This document shows, piece after piece, positions 30,201 to 39,642 of a stretch of 64,000 nucleotides of DNA. The notes below the pieces were generated by a model. It did no database searches and was not told the DNA's origin. It saw only the letters and a program-made list of their open reading frames with translations. The DNA comes from Bartonella phoceensis (GTDB lineage Bacteria; Pseudomonadota; Alphaproteobacteria; Rhizobiales; Rhizobiaceae): contig NZ_CADEAD010000001.1 of NCBI RefSeq assembly GCF_902825145.1, forward strand, positions 372,001 to 436,000, given 5' to 3'. Both the position numbers and the translations under genes were made by a program. How positions within the stretch are numbered: the first letter of the stretch is position 1; each line of letters opens with the position of its first letter.

Positions 30201-30545
30201 TATTTTGCCTTTCTCCAATTAAACTTTACCGGTTTTAGCGCAAAGCCTCTGCGACTTGTCTTTTTTGGACATCCAAAGAAGAAAGGACGCTTTTATAATT
30301 CGAGACATTCGAGAGCGGAGACACAGGAGGCCGGAAACACTTCGTCTCCTACTGGTCATTTTTCAGTCCTCCGTTCAACCTCCAGCTAAATACCGGTAAC
30401 GAACGCTTGATATTTACAGTTTATCTCCAAAAATAGCAAGTTTATGCACATAAAAAAATTGATTTATTGAATCTTGATATATTTTTCATATCACTTTTTT
30501 ATGAAGAGACGATACTTTAAAGCTATAAACATGAAGGAGAAAAGA
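30201..30545. other. Intergenic region between divergent rpsF and PAP2 gene
   Basis: 345 bases that are less AT-rich than other gaps. It includes the rpsF leader with a stem-loop (30317-30349) that may be an S6:S18 binding motif, and AAGGAG at 30534-30539 serving the PAP2 gene. Confidence 0.55.
30317..30349 (-). promoter_or_regulatory. Candidate S6:S18 autoregulatory leader stem-loop
   Basis: GGAGAC at 30317-30322 pairs with GTCTCC at 30344-30349, closing a loop that on the minus strand contains a CCG trinucleotide (TTTCCGGCCTCC). It lies about 120-150 bases ahead of rpsF. Known rpsF leaders bind the S6:S18 complex through a CCG-containing stem-loop, so position and content fit. The detailed consensus was not checked. 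Confidence 0.35.
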
Positions 30546-31133
30546 ATGGATTTTTTCAACAGGATTGACGTTGCACTTTTTGGAATACTTACTGGCAATC
30601 ATCAATCTTGGTCAGTTTTAGTGTTGTTTAGTATTTTTTGTGCAAAGTTTTTGATTTATATCATTCCACTACATCTTTTTACGTTGTGGTTTTGCGGTGA
30701 AAATATGGAACGACGCGTGGCACTAAGTATTTGCGTGAGCATTTGTATGGCTCTTGTTATAGGTCATCTTATTTCTCTTATTTATTTTCATCCACGCCCA
30801 TTTGTTATGGGTTTGACAACACCACTTCTTTTACATCGTCCAACAGCTTCTTTTCCGAGTAATCACGCTTTGACTATTGCATCTTATATGGCGAATCTTT
30901 ATTTTTACCGGTACAAAATTGCTTCTCAGTTTGCAGCGGTTTGTTTATGCTTGATTTGTTGGGCACGCGTGTTCGTTGGTGTACATTACCCCTTTGATGT
31001 TTTAGCTGGTACGTTTTTAGGAGGTTTTATCAGTTGGGCTGTCGTTCGGTTTATAGCACCGTATTTCCCTAAGTTTTTATATCAAATTCCACCATTAAAG
31101 TATAACTTTAAAAAAGGTATTCATTCCAAATAA
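30546..31133 (+). CDS. PAP2-family phosphatase (undecaprenyl-diphosphatase-like)
   Basis: Membrane phosphatase probably acting on lipid pyrophosphates such as undecaprenyl diphosphate. The three PAP2 motifs are present: HPRPF, then PSNHAL, then RVFVGVHYPFDVLAG. Five or so hydrophobic segments. I chose the ATG at 30546 (MDFFNRIDVAL, 195 residues) because AAGGAG lies 6 bases upstream; the frame is open further upstream. It resembles the BcrC type, but substrate is inferred. Confidence 0.85.
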   Translation: MDFFNRIDVALFGILTGNHQSWSVLVLFSIFCAKFLIYIIPLHLFTLWFCGENMERRVALSICVSICMALVIGHLISLIYFHPRPFVMGLTTPLLLHRPTASFPSNHALTIASYMANLYFYRYKIASQFAAVCLCLICWARVFVGVHYPFDVLAGTFLGGFISWAVVRFIAPYFPKFLYQIPPLKYNFKKGIHSK

Positions 31134-31210
31134 GGTGCTTTGTCTTGATTTGTACCGATGAATAAGAGCAAAAGAAAATAATTTAATGGCACATTTTTAG
31201 GAGTCGATTG

Positions 31211-32155
31211 ATGGTGGCAGCTTTTATTTTTCCAGGGCAGGGGAGCCAGCTTGTTGGTATGGGTAAATTGCTTACAGAGCAATTTGTTGCAGCACGAATG
31301 GTTTTTGAAGAAGTTGATGATGCTTTAGGTGAGAAATTGTCAGATATTATTTTTGAAGGGCCAGCAGATGTTTTGACCTTAACTGCAAATGCGCAACCGG
31401 CATTAATGGCCGTATCCATGGCCATTATTCGTGTGATGGAACAATTGGGGCTTAATATAAAGGAAAAGGTAAAATTTGTTGCAGGTCATTCTTTAGGCGA
31501 ATATTCAGCTCTTTGTGCTGCTGGTACATTTAGTCTTACTGATACGGCAAAACTTTTACGCATACGTGGAAATGCTATGCAGGCTGCTGTTGCTGTTGGT
31601 GAAGGTTCTATGGCAGCACTTATTGGTTTAGATGAGCAAGATGTGGAAGAAATTTGCAAAACCGTTTCTAAAGAAGGACTATGCCAGATTGCTAATGATA
31701 ATGGAGGAGGGCAAATTGTTATTTCAGGTGATACACAGGCGGTTGAGGCAGCAGTAAAGATTGCGTCAGAAAAAGGTGCTAAACGTGCACTTCTTCTTCC
31801 TGTTTCTGCACCTTTCCATTCAACCTTAATGCAATCTGCTGCTGATGCCATGAAGAAAGCACTTTTAACTGTTAGCAAAACTGCTCCTCTTATTCCTCTC
31901 ATTGCTAATGTTTCTGTTGCACCAGAGAGTGATCCAGAGCGTATTATGACACTTCTTGTTAAACAGGTGACAGGAAGAGTGCGATGGCGTGAAACAATAG
32001 AGTGGATTGGTGCGAATGGGGTTGATACGCTTTTTGAAGTTGGGTCTGGGAAAGTATTAACAGGTTTAACACGTCGTATTAACAAGGATATAAAAGGATT
32101 AACAATTGGAACAGCTGGAGAAATAGAAACAGCACTACAGTTGCTTGATGTTTAA
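31211..32155 (+). CDS. fabD: Malonyl CoA-ACP transacylase
   Basis: Moves malonyl from CoA to acyl carrier protein for fatty-acid synthesis. FIFPGQGSQLVGMG begins the fold and GHSLGEYSAL carries the nucleophile Ser94. The ATG at 31211 has TAGGAG 7 bases upstream; a TTG at 31208 is also in frame but less likely. 314 residues. Followed 18 bases later by fabG, then acpP and fabF in classical order. Confidence 0.97.
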   Translation: MVAAFIFPGQGSQLVGMGKLLTEQFVAARMVFEEVDDALGEKLSDIIFEGPADVLTLTANAQPALMAVSMAIIRVMEQLGLNIKEKVKFVAGHSLGEYSALCAAGTFSLTDTAKLLRIRGNAMQAAVAVGEGSMAALIGLDEQDVEEICKTVSKEGLCQIANDNGGGQIVISGDTQAVEAAVKIASEKGAKRALLLPVSAPFHSTLMQSAADAMKKALLTVSKTAPLIPLIANVSVAPESDPERIMTLLVKQVTGRVRWRETIEWIGANGVDTLFEVGSGKVLTGLTRRINKDIKGLTIGTAGEIETALQLLDV

Positions 32156-32173
32156 TCTATAAGGAGTCTAAAA

Positions 32174-32911
32174 ATGTTTAAATTAACAGGTCGTAAAGCT
32201 CTTATAACGGGAGCATCGGGAGGAATCGGTGAGGCAATAGCACGTTGTTTTCATGCACAAGGAGCAATTGTTGGACTCCATGGAACACGTGAAGAGAAGC
32301 TTAAAGAAATGGCTGCAGATCTGGGAAAAGATGTTTTTGTGTTTCCTGCTAATCTCTCTGAGCGTGGATCCGTCAAGTTACTGGCTGAAACGGCGGAAAA
32401 AGAAATGGGCGGTGTGGATATCTTGGTTAACAATGCTGGAATCACCCGAGATGGTCTTTTTGTACGTATGCAAGATCATGACTGGGATGATGTTTTAGCA
32501 GTTAATTTGACAGCCGCTTTTACTTTGACGCGTGAATTGACACATTCTATGATGCGGCGGCGTTATGGAAGGGTTATTAACATAACATCTATTGTTGGTG
32601 TGGTCGGAAATCCTGGACAAACCAACTATTGCGCTGCAAAAGCGGGTTTGATAGGCTTTTCTAAGGCATTAGCGCAAGAAATTGCTTCACGCAATATCAC
32701 AGTTAATTGTATTGCTCCAGGATTTATTAAGTCCGCAATGACGGATAAACTTAACGAAAGGCAAAAAGAAACTATTATGGCGGCGATTCCAATGAAGCGC
32801 ATGGGAAGCGGGGAAGAAATAGCTTTTGCTGCCGTTTATTTAGCAAGTGACGAAGCATCATATGTAACAGGTCAAACATTACATATCAATGGCGGAATGG
32901 CAATGATCTGA
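32174..32911 (+). CDS. fabG: 3-oxoacyl-ACP reductase FabG
   Basis: NADPH-dependent reduction of beta-ketoacyl-ACP. The SDR fold shows TGASGGIGEAIA, NNAGITRD, Ser139 and YCAAK (Tyr152, Lys156), and ends with VTGQTLHINGGMAM, typical of FabG. 245 residues. AAGGAG precedes the start. Position in the fab cluster makes the assignment firm. Confidence 0.96.
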   Translation: MFKLTGRKALITGASGGIGEAIARCFHAQGAIVGLHGTREEKLKEMAADLGKDVFVFPANLSERGSVKLLAETAEKEMGGVDILVNNAGITRDGLFVRMQDHDWDDVLAVNLTAAFTLTRELTHSMMRRRYGRVINITSIVGVVGNPGQTNYCAAKAGLIGFSKALAQEIASRNITVNCIAPGFIKSAMTDKLNERQKETIMAAIPMKRMGSGEEIAFAAVYLASDEASYVTGQTLHINGGMAMI

Positions 32912-33173
32912 GCACTTTCTTTATTCTACATTGATTTATAATCTGTATTATTTTAGTAGTAAGAAGTAAAATGGGGAAATACATCTATTTCTTTAACAGG
33001 GTAAGTTAATCGATTTATGTCAGAATGTCATATTGGTTCATTTTGTAGGGGATATCCACAGGATATTTTAAATCACTGCTAAAATATTTAGAGGTAATGC
33101 ATCTATTGCTTGATTAGATGACCCGATATAGTTAACCAAATTATAGGAATAATATAAACTTGAGGATTTCAAC

Positions 33174-33410
33174 ATGAGTGATACAGTAGAGCGCGTTAAG
33201 AAAATTATCGTGGAGCATCTTGGGGTGAATGCAGATAAAGTAGTAGAAAATGCAAGCTTTATCGATGATTTAGGAGCAGATAGCCTTGATACGGTTGAGC
33301 TCGTTATGGCTTTTGAAGAAGAATTTGGTGTAGAAATCCCAGACGAGGCTGCTGAAACAATTTTTACAGTAGGTGATGCAGTAAAGTTTATCGAGAAAGC
33401 TTCTGCATAA
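33174..33410 (+). CDS. acpP: Acyl carrier protein
   Basis: Carrier of growing fatty-acyl chains. The 78-residue acidic protein contains [16 protein letters not shown], with Ser37 as the phosphopantetheine site modified by AcpS (encoded at 5185). Start preceded by TTGAGG. A 262-base gap separates it from fabG, so it may have its own promoter. A perfect 9-bp hairpin follows the stop. Confidence 0.97.
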   Translation: MSDTVERVKKIIVEHLGVNADKVVENASFIDDLGADSLDTVELVMAFEEEFGVEIPDEAAETIFTVGDAVKFIEKASA

Positions 33411-33419
33411 CAACTAAGA

Positions 33420-33444
33420 GGCAAAAGCATTTTACGCTTTTGCC
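33420..33444 (+). terminator. Hairpin between acpP and fabF (partial terminator or processing site)
   Basis: GGCAAAAGC at 33420-33428 and GCTTTTGCC at 33436-33444 form a perfect 9-bp stem with a 7-base loop, ten bases after the acpP stop. Only a weak pyrimidine stretch follows (TGCATTCTTT), so it may be a partial terminator or an mRNA-stabilising structure that lets acpP be expressed above fabF. Confidence 0.5.
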
Positions 33445-33511
33445 TGCATTCTTTAAGGCTATTTTGAAAATAGAGCTTTGAGAGGTAAAACGCAATTCAA
33501 GGTTAGAGATT

Positions 33512-34774
33512 ATGAGACGTGTTGTTATTACTGGTTTAGGATTGGTATCTCCATTAGCTGGTGATGTCGAATATAGTTGGAAAAGGCTTCTTGAAGGGAA
33601 AAGTGGTGTTCGACGTATTACTGAGTTTGATGTGTCTGATTTACCATGTCAGATTGCTGCACGTATTCCTTTGGGCGATGGAACAAATGGTACATATAAT
33701 GCCGATTTGTATATGGATCCCAAGGAACAGCGTAAGGTTGATGCGTTTATTGTTTATGCAATGGCTGCTGCTGGTCAAGCACTTGCAGATGCTGAGTGGT
33801 GTCCCACGAGTGATGAAGATCAAGTTTGTACAGGTGTATTAATTGGTTCAGGCATTGGTGGCATTGAAGGTATTGTTGAAGCCGGTTATACGCTTCGTGA
33901 TAAAGGGCCACGGCGTGTTTCTCCTTTTTTTATTCCAGGGCGTTTAATTAATCTTGCCTCTGGCTATGTATCTATTAAATACGGTTTGCGCGGTCCTAAT
34001 CATTCGGTTGTAACAGCCTGTTCGACAGGTGCGCATGCAATCGGTGATGCAACGCGTTTGATTGCTTTGGGTGATGCAGATGTCATGGTGGCAGGGGGTA
34101 CTGAATCTCCAATAAATCGGATAGCTCTTGCTGGTTTTTCTGCTTGCAGAGCTCTTTCTACTCGTCGTAATGATCATCCTGAACAAGCATCACGTCCTTA
34201 TGACGTCGATCGTGATGGTTTTGTTATGGGTGAGGGAGCTGCGATTGTCATTTTAGAAGAGCTTGAACATGCAAAAAAACGCGGTGCTCGTATTTACGCT
34301 GAGGTTATTGGCTATGGTTTATCTGGCGATGCTTATCACATTACGGCACCTTCAGAGAGCGGTGAAGGTGCGCAGCGTAGTATGATCGCTGCTCTTAAGC
34401 GTGCACAAGTGGATATAAGCGAACTTGATTATATTAATGCCCACGGAACTTCAACGATGGCAGATACCATAGAGTTGGCGGCTGTTGAGCATATTTTGGG
34501 GCATTATGCGCCACAAGTATCTATGTCATCTACAAAGTCGTCTGTGGGGCATTTACTTGGTGCGGCTGGTGCCGCTGAGGTTATTTTTTGTGTTTTAGCT
34601 ATACGGGATAATATAGCTCCAGCAACACTTAATCTTGATAATCCATCAATTGAAACAAAAATTGATCTTGTCCCACATAAACCGCGCGAGCGAAAGATTG
34701 ATACGATTCTTTCAAATTCCTTTGGGTTTGGTGGTACAAACGCGTCTTTAGTAATGCGGCGTTTTGGAGAATAG
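33512..34774 (+). CDS. fabF: 3-oxoacyl-ACP synthase II
   Basis: Condensing enzyme that elongates acyl-ACP. The Cys-His-His triad is visible: TACSTGAHA (Cys170), INAHGTSTM and SVGHLLGAAG. It ends with NSFGFGGTNASL. 420 residues, normal for FabF. Downstream of acpP across the hairpin. Neighbouring mltG follows by about 100 bases, an order seen in many proteobacteria. Confidence 0.97.
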   Translation: MRRVVITGLGLVSPLAGDVEYSWKRLLEGKSGVRRITEFDVSDLPCQIAARIPLGDGTNGTYNADLYMDPKEQRKVDAFIVYAMAAAGQALADAEWCPTSDEDQVCTGVLIGSGIGGIEGIVEAGYTLRDKGPRRVSPFFIPGRLINLASGYVSIKYGLRGPNHSVVTACSTGAHAIGDATRLIALGDADVMVAGGTESPINRIALAGFSACRALSTRRNDHPEQASRPYDVDRDGFVMGEGAAIVILEELEHAKKRGARIYAEVIGYGLSGDAYHITAPSESGEGAQRSMIAALKRAQVDISELDYINAHGTSTMADTIELAAVEHILGHYAPQVSMSSTKSSVGHLLGAAGAAEVIFCVLAIRDNIAPATLNLDNPSIETKIDLVPHKPRERKIDTILSNSFGFGGTNASLVMRRFGE

Positions 34775-34871
34775 TAAATATTTTTATTCGTTTTTGTGTT
34801 TTCTATTTTATTATGAAAGTTAAGTGAGAGATTGTCATTATAATACCTAAAAACTGTTGAGGGTGATAGTT

Positions 34872-35981
34872 GTGTCCGATGTGAAAAATGACAGACCGCT
34901 GAAAGACGTAAATGATTCCTCTTCGAATCATAAGGTAGATAATAGTGGTATGTTAGCACATAAGAAACAAAAAAAATCATCTATCGTGCGTAATCCATTG
35001 GTCATGCTGGGTCATTTTTTTCTGATGCTGATTATGGTTGTTATTTTAGCCATAAGTATTCCTCTTTATATTGGAAAAAGTATTTTTGAAGGAAAGAGGA
35101 GGGCGGAGGGAGAGCAAGTTGTTCTTATCTATCCTGGAACAGGGATTCGGGAAATTGCTTCATTACTTGAAAAACGTAATCTCATTCGATCGTCAGATGT
35201 TTTTGTTTATGGGGTTGGTTTCCACCAAAAAACAACACTTCTTAAGGCGGGTGAATATTTAATTCCAGCGCATGCTTCAATGCGGGATATTATGGATATC
35301 CTTGTGAAGGGCAAATCCATCGAATACACTTTTACAATACCAGAAGGTTTAACGGTTCAACAAGTTTTCGATCGGTTAGCGGCCAATAAAATTTTGATTG
35401 GGGATCTTCCAAAAGTTTTACCCCCAGAGGGCAGTTTGATGACAGATACTGTTCATTTTATTCGAGGAACAACGCGTAAAGAAATTATAAATAGATTACG
35501 TGAAGAACAGACGAAATTAATTCACGCTATATGGGCTACGCGCTCACCTAATTTACCAATAAAATCCATTGATGAATTTGTCATATTGGCATCGATTGTT
35601 GAAAAAGAGACAGGAGTTGCAGCAGAAAGACCGAAGGTTGCAGCGGTGTTTTATAACCGTCTTGCAAAACATATGCGTCTTCAATCGGATCCGACAGTTA
35701 TTTACGGTCTCTTTGGTGGAAGAGGAATGCCATCCGGTCGTACAATTTACCGTTCAGATCTTGAGAAAGAAACACCCTATAATACTTATAAAATTGATGG
35801 TTTGCCACCAACAGCTATTGCGAATCCGGGTCGGGATTCTTTGAAAGCGGTGGCGCATCCACCAAACAGTGATGCGCTCTATTTTGTAGCTAATGGTTCA
35901 GGCGGACATGTTTTTTCTAGAACTTTAGAGGAACACAATATGAATGTTCGCAAATGGCGTGCATTAAAAGCAACACATTAA
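34872..35981 (+). CDS. mltG: Endolytic murein transglycosylase MltG
   Basis: Inner-membrane lytic transglycosylase that ends nascent glycan strands. One membrane segment (residues about 40-65) follows a basic cytosolic N-terminus. The YceG domain shows FTIPEGLTVQQVFDRL, ILASIVEKETG (catalytic Glu region), RLQSDPTVIYG, and the C-terminal YNTYKIDGLPPTAIANPG. I chose GTG at 34872 (369 residues) because GAGGGTG lies 6 bases before it; in-frame TTG and GTG codons lie a little upstream. Confidence 0.93.
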   Translation: MSDVKNDRPLKDVNDSSSNHKVDNSGMLAHKKQKKSSIVRNPLVMLGHFFLMLIMVVILAISIPLYIGKSIFEGKRRAEGEQVVLIYPGTGIREIASLLEKRNLIRSSDVFVYGVGFHQKTTLLKAGEYLIPAHASMRDIMDILVKGKSIEYTFTIPEGLTVQQVFDRLAANKILIGDLPKVLPPEGSLMTDTVHFIRGTTRKEIINRLREEQTKLIHAIWATRSPNLPIKSIDEFVILASIVEKETGVAAERPKVAAVFYNRLAKHMRLQSDPTVIYGLFGGRGMPSGRTIYRSDLEKETPYNTYKIDGLPPTAIANPGRDSLKAVAHPPNSDALYFVANGSGGHVFSRTLEEHNMNVRKWRALKATH

Positions 35982-36035
35982 TTTGTGGGACTGTAGAAAA
36001 CGTATGATTAAAGTTGTGAAGAAAAGTAGAATAGT

Positions 36036-36704
36036 ATGATGGCATTCTTTGAGGATGAATTGCGTGCTAAAAAAAGAAATCAGCGTCGCGGTTTTTTGTT
36101 TATTCTTTCTTCACCTTCAGGAGCCGGTAAATCAACTCTTTCTCGGTTACTCTTGAAAGAGGGGAAATTAGAGCTCTCTGTAAGTATGACGACACGGCAA
36201 AAGCGTCCTAGTGAAGTAGATGGCCTTCATTATCATTTTATTTCAAAGAAAGAGTTTGAACGCAAGCGTGATAATAATGAGTTTATTGAATGGGCAGAAG
36301 TTCATGGTAATTATTACGGAACTTTACAGAAAAGCGTTGAAAATGTGTTGAATGCTGGTCGGGATATGTTATTCGATATCGATTATCAAGGCACCAAACA
36401 GCTGCAAAAAAAGATGCAAGGGGAGACTGTATCTGTTTTTATTCTTCCACCATCAATGAAAGAGCTCATTTCACGTTTGCATCGTCGAGCAGAAGATAGC
36501 CAGGATATCATCGATTTACGTTTAAAAAATGCACAAACGGAAATACAGCATTGGCGTTCTTACGATTATGTTGTCATTAATAAAGATCTAAATCAGTCTA
36601 TATCACTTATTAAATCAATTTATTTAGCCGAAACAGTAAAACGCGAGCGCTGCCCCTTTCTTGAATCTTTTATTGATGGGCTTATTTCTGAAAAAATTGA
36701 TTAA
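36036..36704 (+). CDS. gmk: Guanylate kinase
   Basis: Phosphorylates GMP to GDP. The P-loop [11 protein letters not shown] follows a short basic N-terminus, then [19 protein letters not shown] and [12 protein letters not shown] (GMP-binding region), and [11 protein letters not shown]. 222 residues, about 15 more at the N-terminus than the E. coli protein. Two adjacent ATGs (36036 and 36039) are possible. Convergent with rsmA. Confidence 0.95.
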   Translation: MMAFFEDELRAKKRNQRRGFLFILSSPSGAGKSTLSRLLLKEGKLELSVSMTTRQKRPSEVDGLHYHFISKKEFERKRDNNEFIEWAEVHGNYYGTLQKSVENVLNAGRDMLFDIDYQGTKQLQKKMQGETVSVFILPPSMKELISRLHRRAEDSQDIIDLRLKNAQTEIQHWRSYDYVVINKDLNQSISLIKSIYLAETVKRERCPFLESFIDGLISEKID

Positions 36705-36748
36705 TGTGCTTATATTTTGAAAAGAAAGAATAAGCGAAGAATGAGTTT

Positions 36749-37579
36749 TTAGATCACCAAATTGGCTAAAGTTACAAATTCAGAAATTGAAAGCGTTTCA
36801 GCACGGCGCGTTCCATCGATTCCAGCTTTTTCTAAAAGCATTTCACCTCCAAGAGTTTTAAAATTTTGACGAAGCATTTTTCGTCTTTGTCCAAAAGCGG
36901 TTTTTGTGACAAAACTTAATTTTTGTGCGGAGCAGGTGAGAGGTTGTGTCCGCGGAATGATATGCACAACGGAAGACATTATTTTGGGTGCTGGTATGAA
37001 AGCTTGAGGAGGGATATCAAAAGCAATTTTGGCAGTGGTACGCCAGCCAGTTAAGACACTAAGACGCCCATAATATGCAGATTGAGGTTTTGCTGTAATA
37101 CGTTTTGCAACTTCACGCTGAAACATTAATGTCATGGATTCATAAAAAGGAGGCCATGGTTCAGCTAATAGCCAATTTAATAAAAGTTGTGTTCCAATAT
37201 TGTAGGGAAGATTTGCAATAATGCGTGGTTTTTCTGGAGATATTTTAAAGAGTTGTGAGAAATCTTGTTTTAGTGCATCATTACAAATAATTTTTAGTTT
37301 TTGTGGATAGTGTTTTTCTATCTCTAAGAGAGCTGGTATACAACGTTCATCACGTTCTATCGCTATTACAATGGCACCTTTTGCAAGTAAGGCGCGGGTA
37401 AGACCTCCAGGACCAGGTCCTACTTCAATAACAGGTTTCCCTTCTATATTTCCTGCTTGATGAGCAATTTTAGATGTGAGATTAAGATCGAAAAGGAAAT
37501 TCTGGCCCAAGGATTTATGAGCTTGCAATCCATATATATCAATAACCTCACGCAGGGGAGGGAGATCATCTATTAGCAT
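36749..37579 (-). CDS. rsmA: 16S rRNA adenine dimethyltransferase
   Basis: Methylates two adjacent adenines near the 3' end of 16S rRNA (KsgA). Motifs are [28 protein letters not shown] (SAM binding) and [14 protein letters not shown] (NLPY catalytic). 276 residues. Overlaps the pdxA end by 7 bases; last gene of the lptF-lptG-lptD-surA-pdxA-rsmA run, a conserved order. Confidence 0.96.
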   Translation of the reverse strand: MLIDDLPPLREVIDIYGLQAHKSLGQNFLFDLNLTSKIAHQAGNIEGKPVIEVGPGPGGLTRALLAKGAIVIAIERDERCIPALLEIEKHYPQKLKIICNDALKQDFSQLFKISPEKPRIIANLPYNIGTQLLLNWLLAEPWPPFYESMTLMFQREVAKRITAKPQSAYYGRLSVLTGWRTTAKIAFDIPPQAFIPAPKIMSSVVHIIPRTQPLTCSAQKLSFVTKTAFGQRRKMLRQNFKTLGGEMLLEKAGIDGTRRAETLSISEFVTLANLVI

Positions 37580-38583
37580 GGTATCAAACTATTTTCCGAA
37601 AGTTGATTTGCAAGTTTAAGAGCAGCAATAAAGCTTTCGGGAGAGGCTATCCCTTTATCAGCAATATCAAAAGCAGTTCCATGATCTGGAGAAGTACGAA
37701 TAAAAGGTAGTCCTAAAGTCGTGTTGACAGTAGTATCAAAATCCAATGTCTTAACAGGGATAAGGGCTTGATCATGATACATGCAAAGGGCAACATCATA
37801 TATTTTTCTTGCGCGTTCATGAAACATTGTATCGGCAGGCAATGGACCCACAATATTGAGACCTTGCTTTTTGAGATATTCAATAGCAGGGGTAACAATT
37901 TCAATATCTTCTTTCCCCATTGCACCTTCTTCTCCAGCGTGAGGATTAAGGCCTGCAACAGCAAGACGGGGTGAAGTTATTTTAAATCGTGTTCTTAAAT
38001 CGTGTTCAGTAATAAGTGCCGTTTGAATAATGAGATGACGAGTGAGCTGTAAAGGAACTTCTTTGAATGGAACATGAACAGTAATTGGTACGGTCTTTAA
38101 TCGAGGTCCTGTTAACATCATAACTGGATGATAATATTTATTGGAGTTTTGATAAGCCAAATCTGCTAAAAACTCCGTATGACCTGGAAATTGAAACCCA
38201 GTATCGTAAAGGTTCTTTTTTGCAATTGGACAAGTAACCAATGCAGAAGCATAACCATTTTGAATCAATTGAACACCACGTTTAATCGCCTCAATTATTC
38301 CAGCAGCATTATTCGATGAAGGTGAGCCTGGTTGGTCACTCTGTCGATTTTCTAATGGTATTACAGGAAGAGCAGCTTGAAAATTTTTCACAAGGTTATT
38401 TGTTAAAACAGTTTCTATTTCAACATCTATCTGTAAAAAATGAGCACGCGAACGCATAAAATCTGGATCAGCAAGCAAAACAAAAGGTGGAACCTGACGC
38501 GTAAAACGCAAGTTCCATGCTTTTAGTACTATCTCAGGACCAATTCCGGCAGGATCACCACCACTAACAACAAGTACAGCCAT
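37573..38583 (-). CDS. pdxA: 4-hydroxythreonine-4-phosphate dehydrogenase
   Basis: NAD-dependent enzyme of the DXP-dependent vitamin B6 pathway. The sequence begins [29 protein letters not shown], the metal-ligand region [13 protein letters not shown] and [13 protein letters not shown] are characteristic. 336 residues. The start overlaps the surA stop by one base (TAATG). Confidence 0.95.
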   Translation of the reverse strand: MAVLVVSGGDPAGIGPEIVLKAWNLRFTRQVPPFVLLADPDFMRSRAHFLQIDVEIETVLTNNLVKNFQAALPVIPLENRQSDQPGSPSSNNAAGIIEAIKRGVQLIQNGYASALVTCPIAKKNLYDTGFQFPGHTEFLADLAYQNSNKYYHPVMMLTGPRLKTVPITVHVPFKEVPLQLTRHLIIQTALITEHDLRTRFKITSPRLAVAGLNPHAGEEGAMGKEDIEIVTPAIEYLKKQGLNIVGPLPADTMFHERARKIYDVALCMYHDQALIPVKTLDFDTTVNTTLGLPFIRTSPDHGTAFDIADKGIASPESFIAALKLANQLSENSLIPC

Positions 38584-39575
38584 TACGAGTTTTTAATACG
38601 TGCCACCCGACGCAATTCTTCTAAATATTTTTCGCTTAATTTTTCAAGTTTCTGCGGGTTCTTCTGTTTACTATCTTGAAGAGAAAATATCAATCGGGCC
38701 ACGTAATCATCAGAAACTCTCTTTATTCTGCAGACAGCAAGCGCCTCAATCCCATCAGATGTTTCCTGAAATTGAGTCATTTTTCCGGCGGGTGTTGCCA
38801 GGATAGCCTGCTCCCATGCACTGGGAAGCTGAGGTTCGAGAAATTTTCCTAAATGGCGGATAGTAACATCTAAAATACCCCTTGCTTGGTCCTGGGCGTT
38901 AGCACATCCCCGGAAACGTGCACGAAAATTGTTTGCTTCTCTTTGACGTCTTTCAAAAATTTCTGCACGGCGATGCGCAGGAATAACAAAAATAATGCGC
39001 TGTAGTGTATATTCATTGGTTGAAGGTTTTACACCACCATTTTTTAATATTCTGCGTACAGCTTCCTGTTCAGTAATCATAACAGTTTCGGCTTGATAGC
39101 GTGCATTAACAAGCCGCCCCCATCCTATTTGTCCACGGATATAATTCTTAAAGTGTTGCACTGTGATATCATTTTGAATCAAAATCTGATTGAGCTGATC
39201 AATGGTCATATTATTTTGCATTGCAAAGTTTTCAAAAGCATTATCAACCTCATTATTGCTTACCTCAATACCACGACGCTTTATTTCAACATTTTTAAGG
39301 GTTTCATTAATAAGCTCACTTTTAGCTTGTGCAACAAGATTACCCTGTTTTTGTTGCAATCTAAGAAAAGCAGCACGCCTTTGAATATCGTAATTAGTGA
39401 TAGGATTACCATTGACCGTGATAACAACGGCAGTTTGCGCGAAGACCGGTGAAATTAGAGATCCATTTATCAATAGGTTGCTTACACCCAAAGGTGCAAT
39501 ACAAAATAAAACAAAAATATGCTTTTTCAATTTGTTCATAGAAGTAAGCTTTCGCATTAGTTTATTAACTCTCAT
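38583..39575 (-). CDS. surA: SurA-like periplasmic chaperone
   Basis: Periplasmic chaperone for outer-membrane proteins, fitting with the LptD gene just upstream. A signal sequence (hydrophobic stretch near residues 20-47, ending PVFAQ) precedes a SurA N-terminal domain (VVITVNGNPITNYDIQRRAAF, then MTIDQLNQILIQNDITVQHFK). The C-terminal half (QRIIFVIP onward) has only one weakly conserved parvulin-like part, so peptidyl-prolyl isomerase activity is uncertain. In-frame ATGs at 39557 and 39539 are alternative starts. Confidence 0.85.
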   Translation of the reverse strand: MRVNKLMRKLTSMNKLKKHIFVLFCIAPLGVSNLLINGSLISPVFAQTAVVITVNGNPITNYDIQRRAAFLRLQQKQGNLVAQAKSELINETLKNVEIKRRGIEVSNNEVDNAFENFAMQNNMTIDQLNQILIQNDITVQHFKNYIRGQIGWGRLVNARYQAETVMITEQEAVRRILKNGGVKPSTNEYTLQRIIFVIPAHRRAEIFERRQREANNFRARFRGCANAQDQARGILDVTIRHLGKFLEPQLPSAWEQAILATPAGKMTQFQETSDGIEALAVCRIKRVSDDYVARLIFSLQDSKQKNPQKLEKLSEKYLEELRRVARIKNS

Positions 39576-39642
39576 CCGTTAATCAAAATATACGTTTTTT
39601 TTCCTAAAAACAATGATAAGTTAAGTTACCTATACATTCTCT

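Noticed and set aside
31486..32085. 199-codon minus-strand open frame opposite fabD
   Set aside because: Fully antisense to a certain gene; its composition (many Ser, Thr, Ala) reflects the reverse reading of fabD.
34504..34980. 158-codon minus-strand open frame across fabF end and mltG start
   Set aside because: Overlaps two certain genes in antisense and resembles no protein family.
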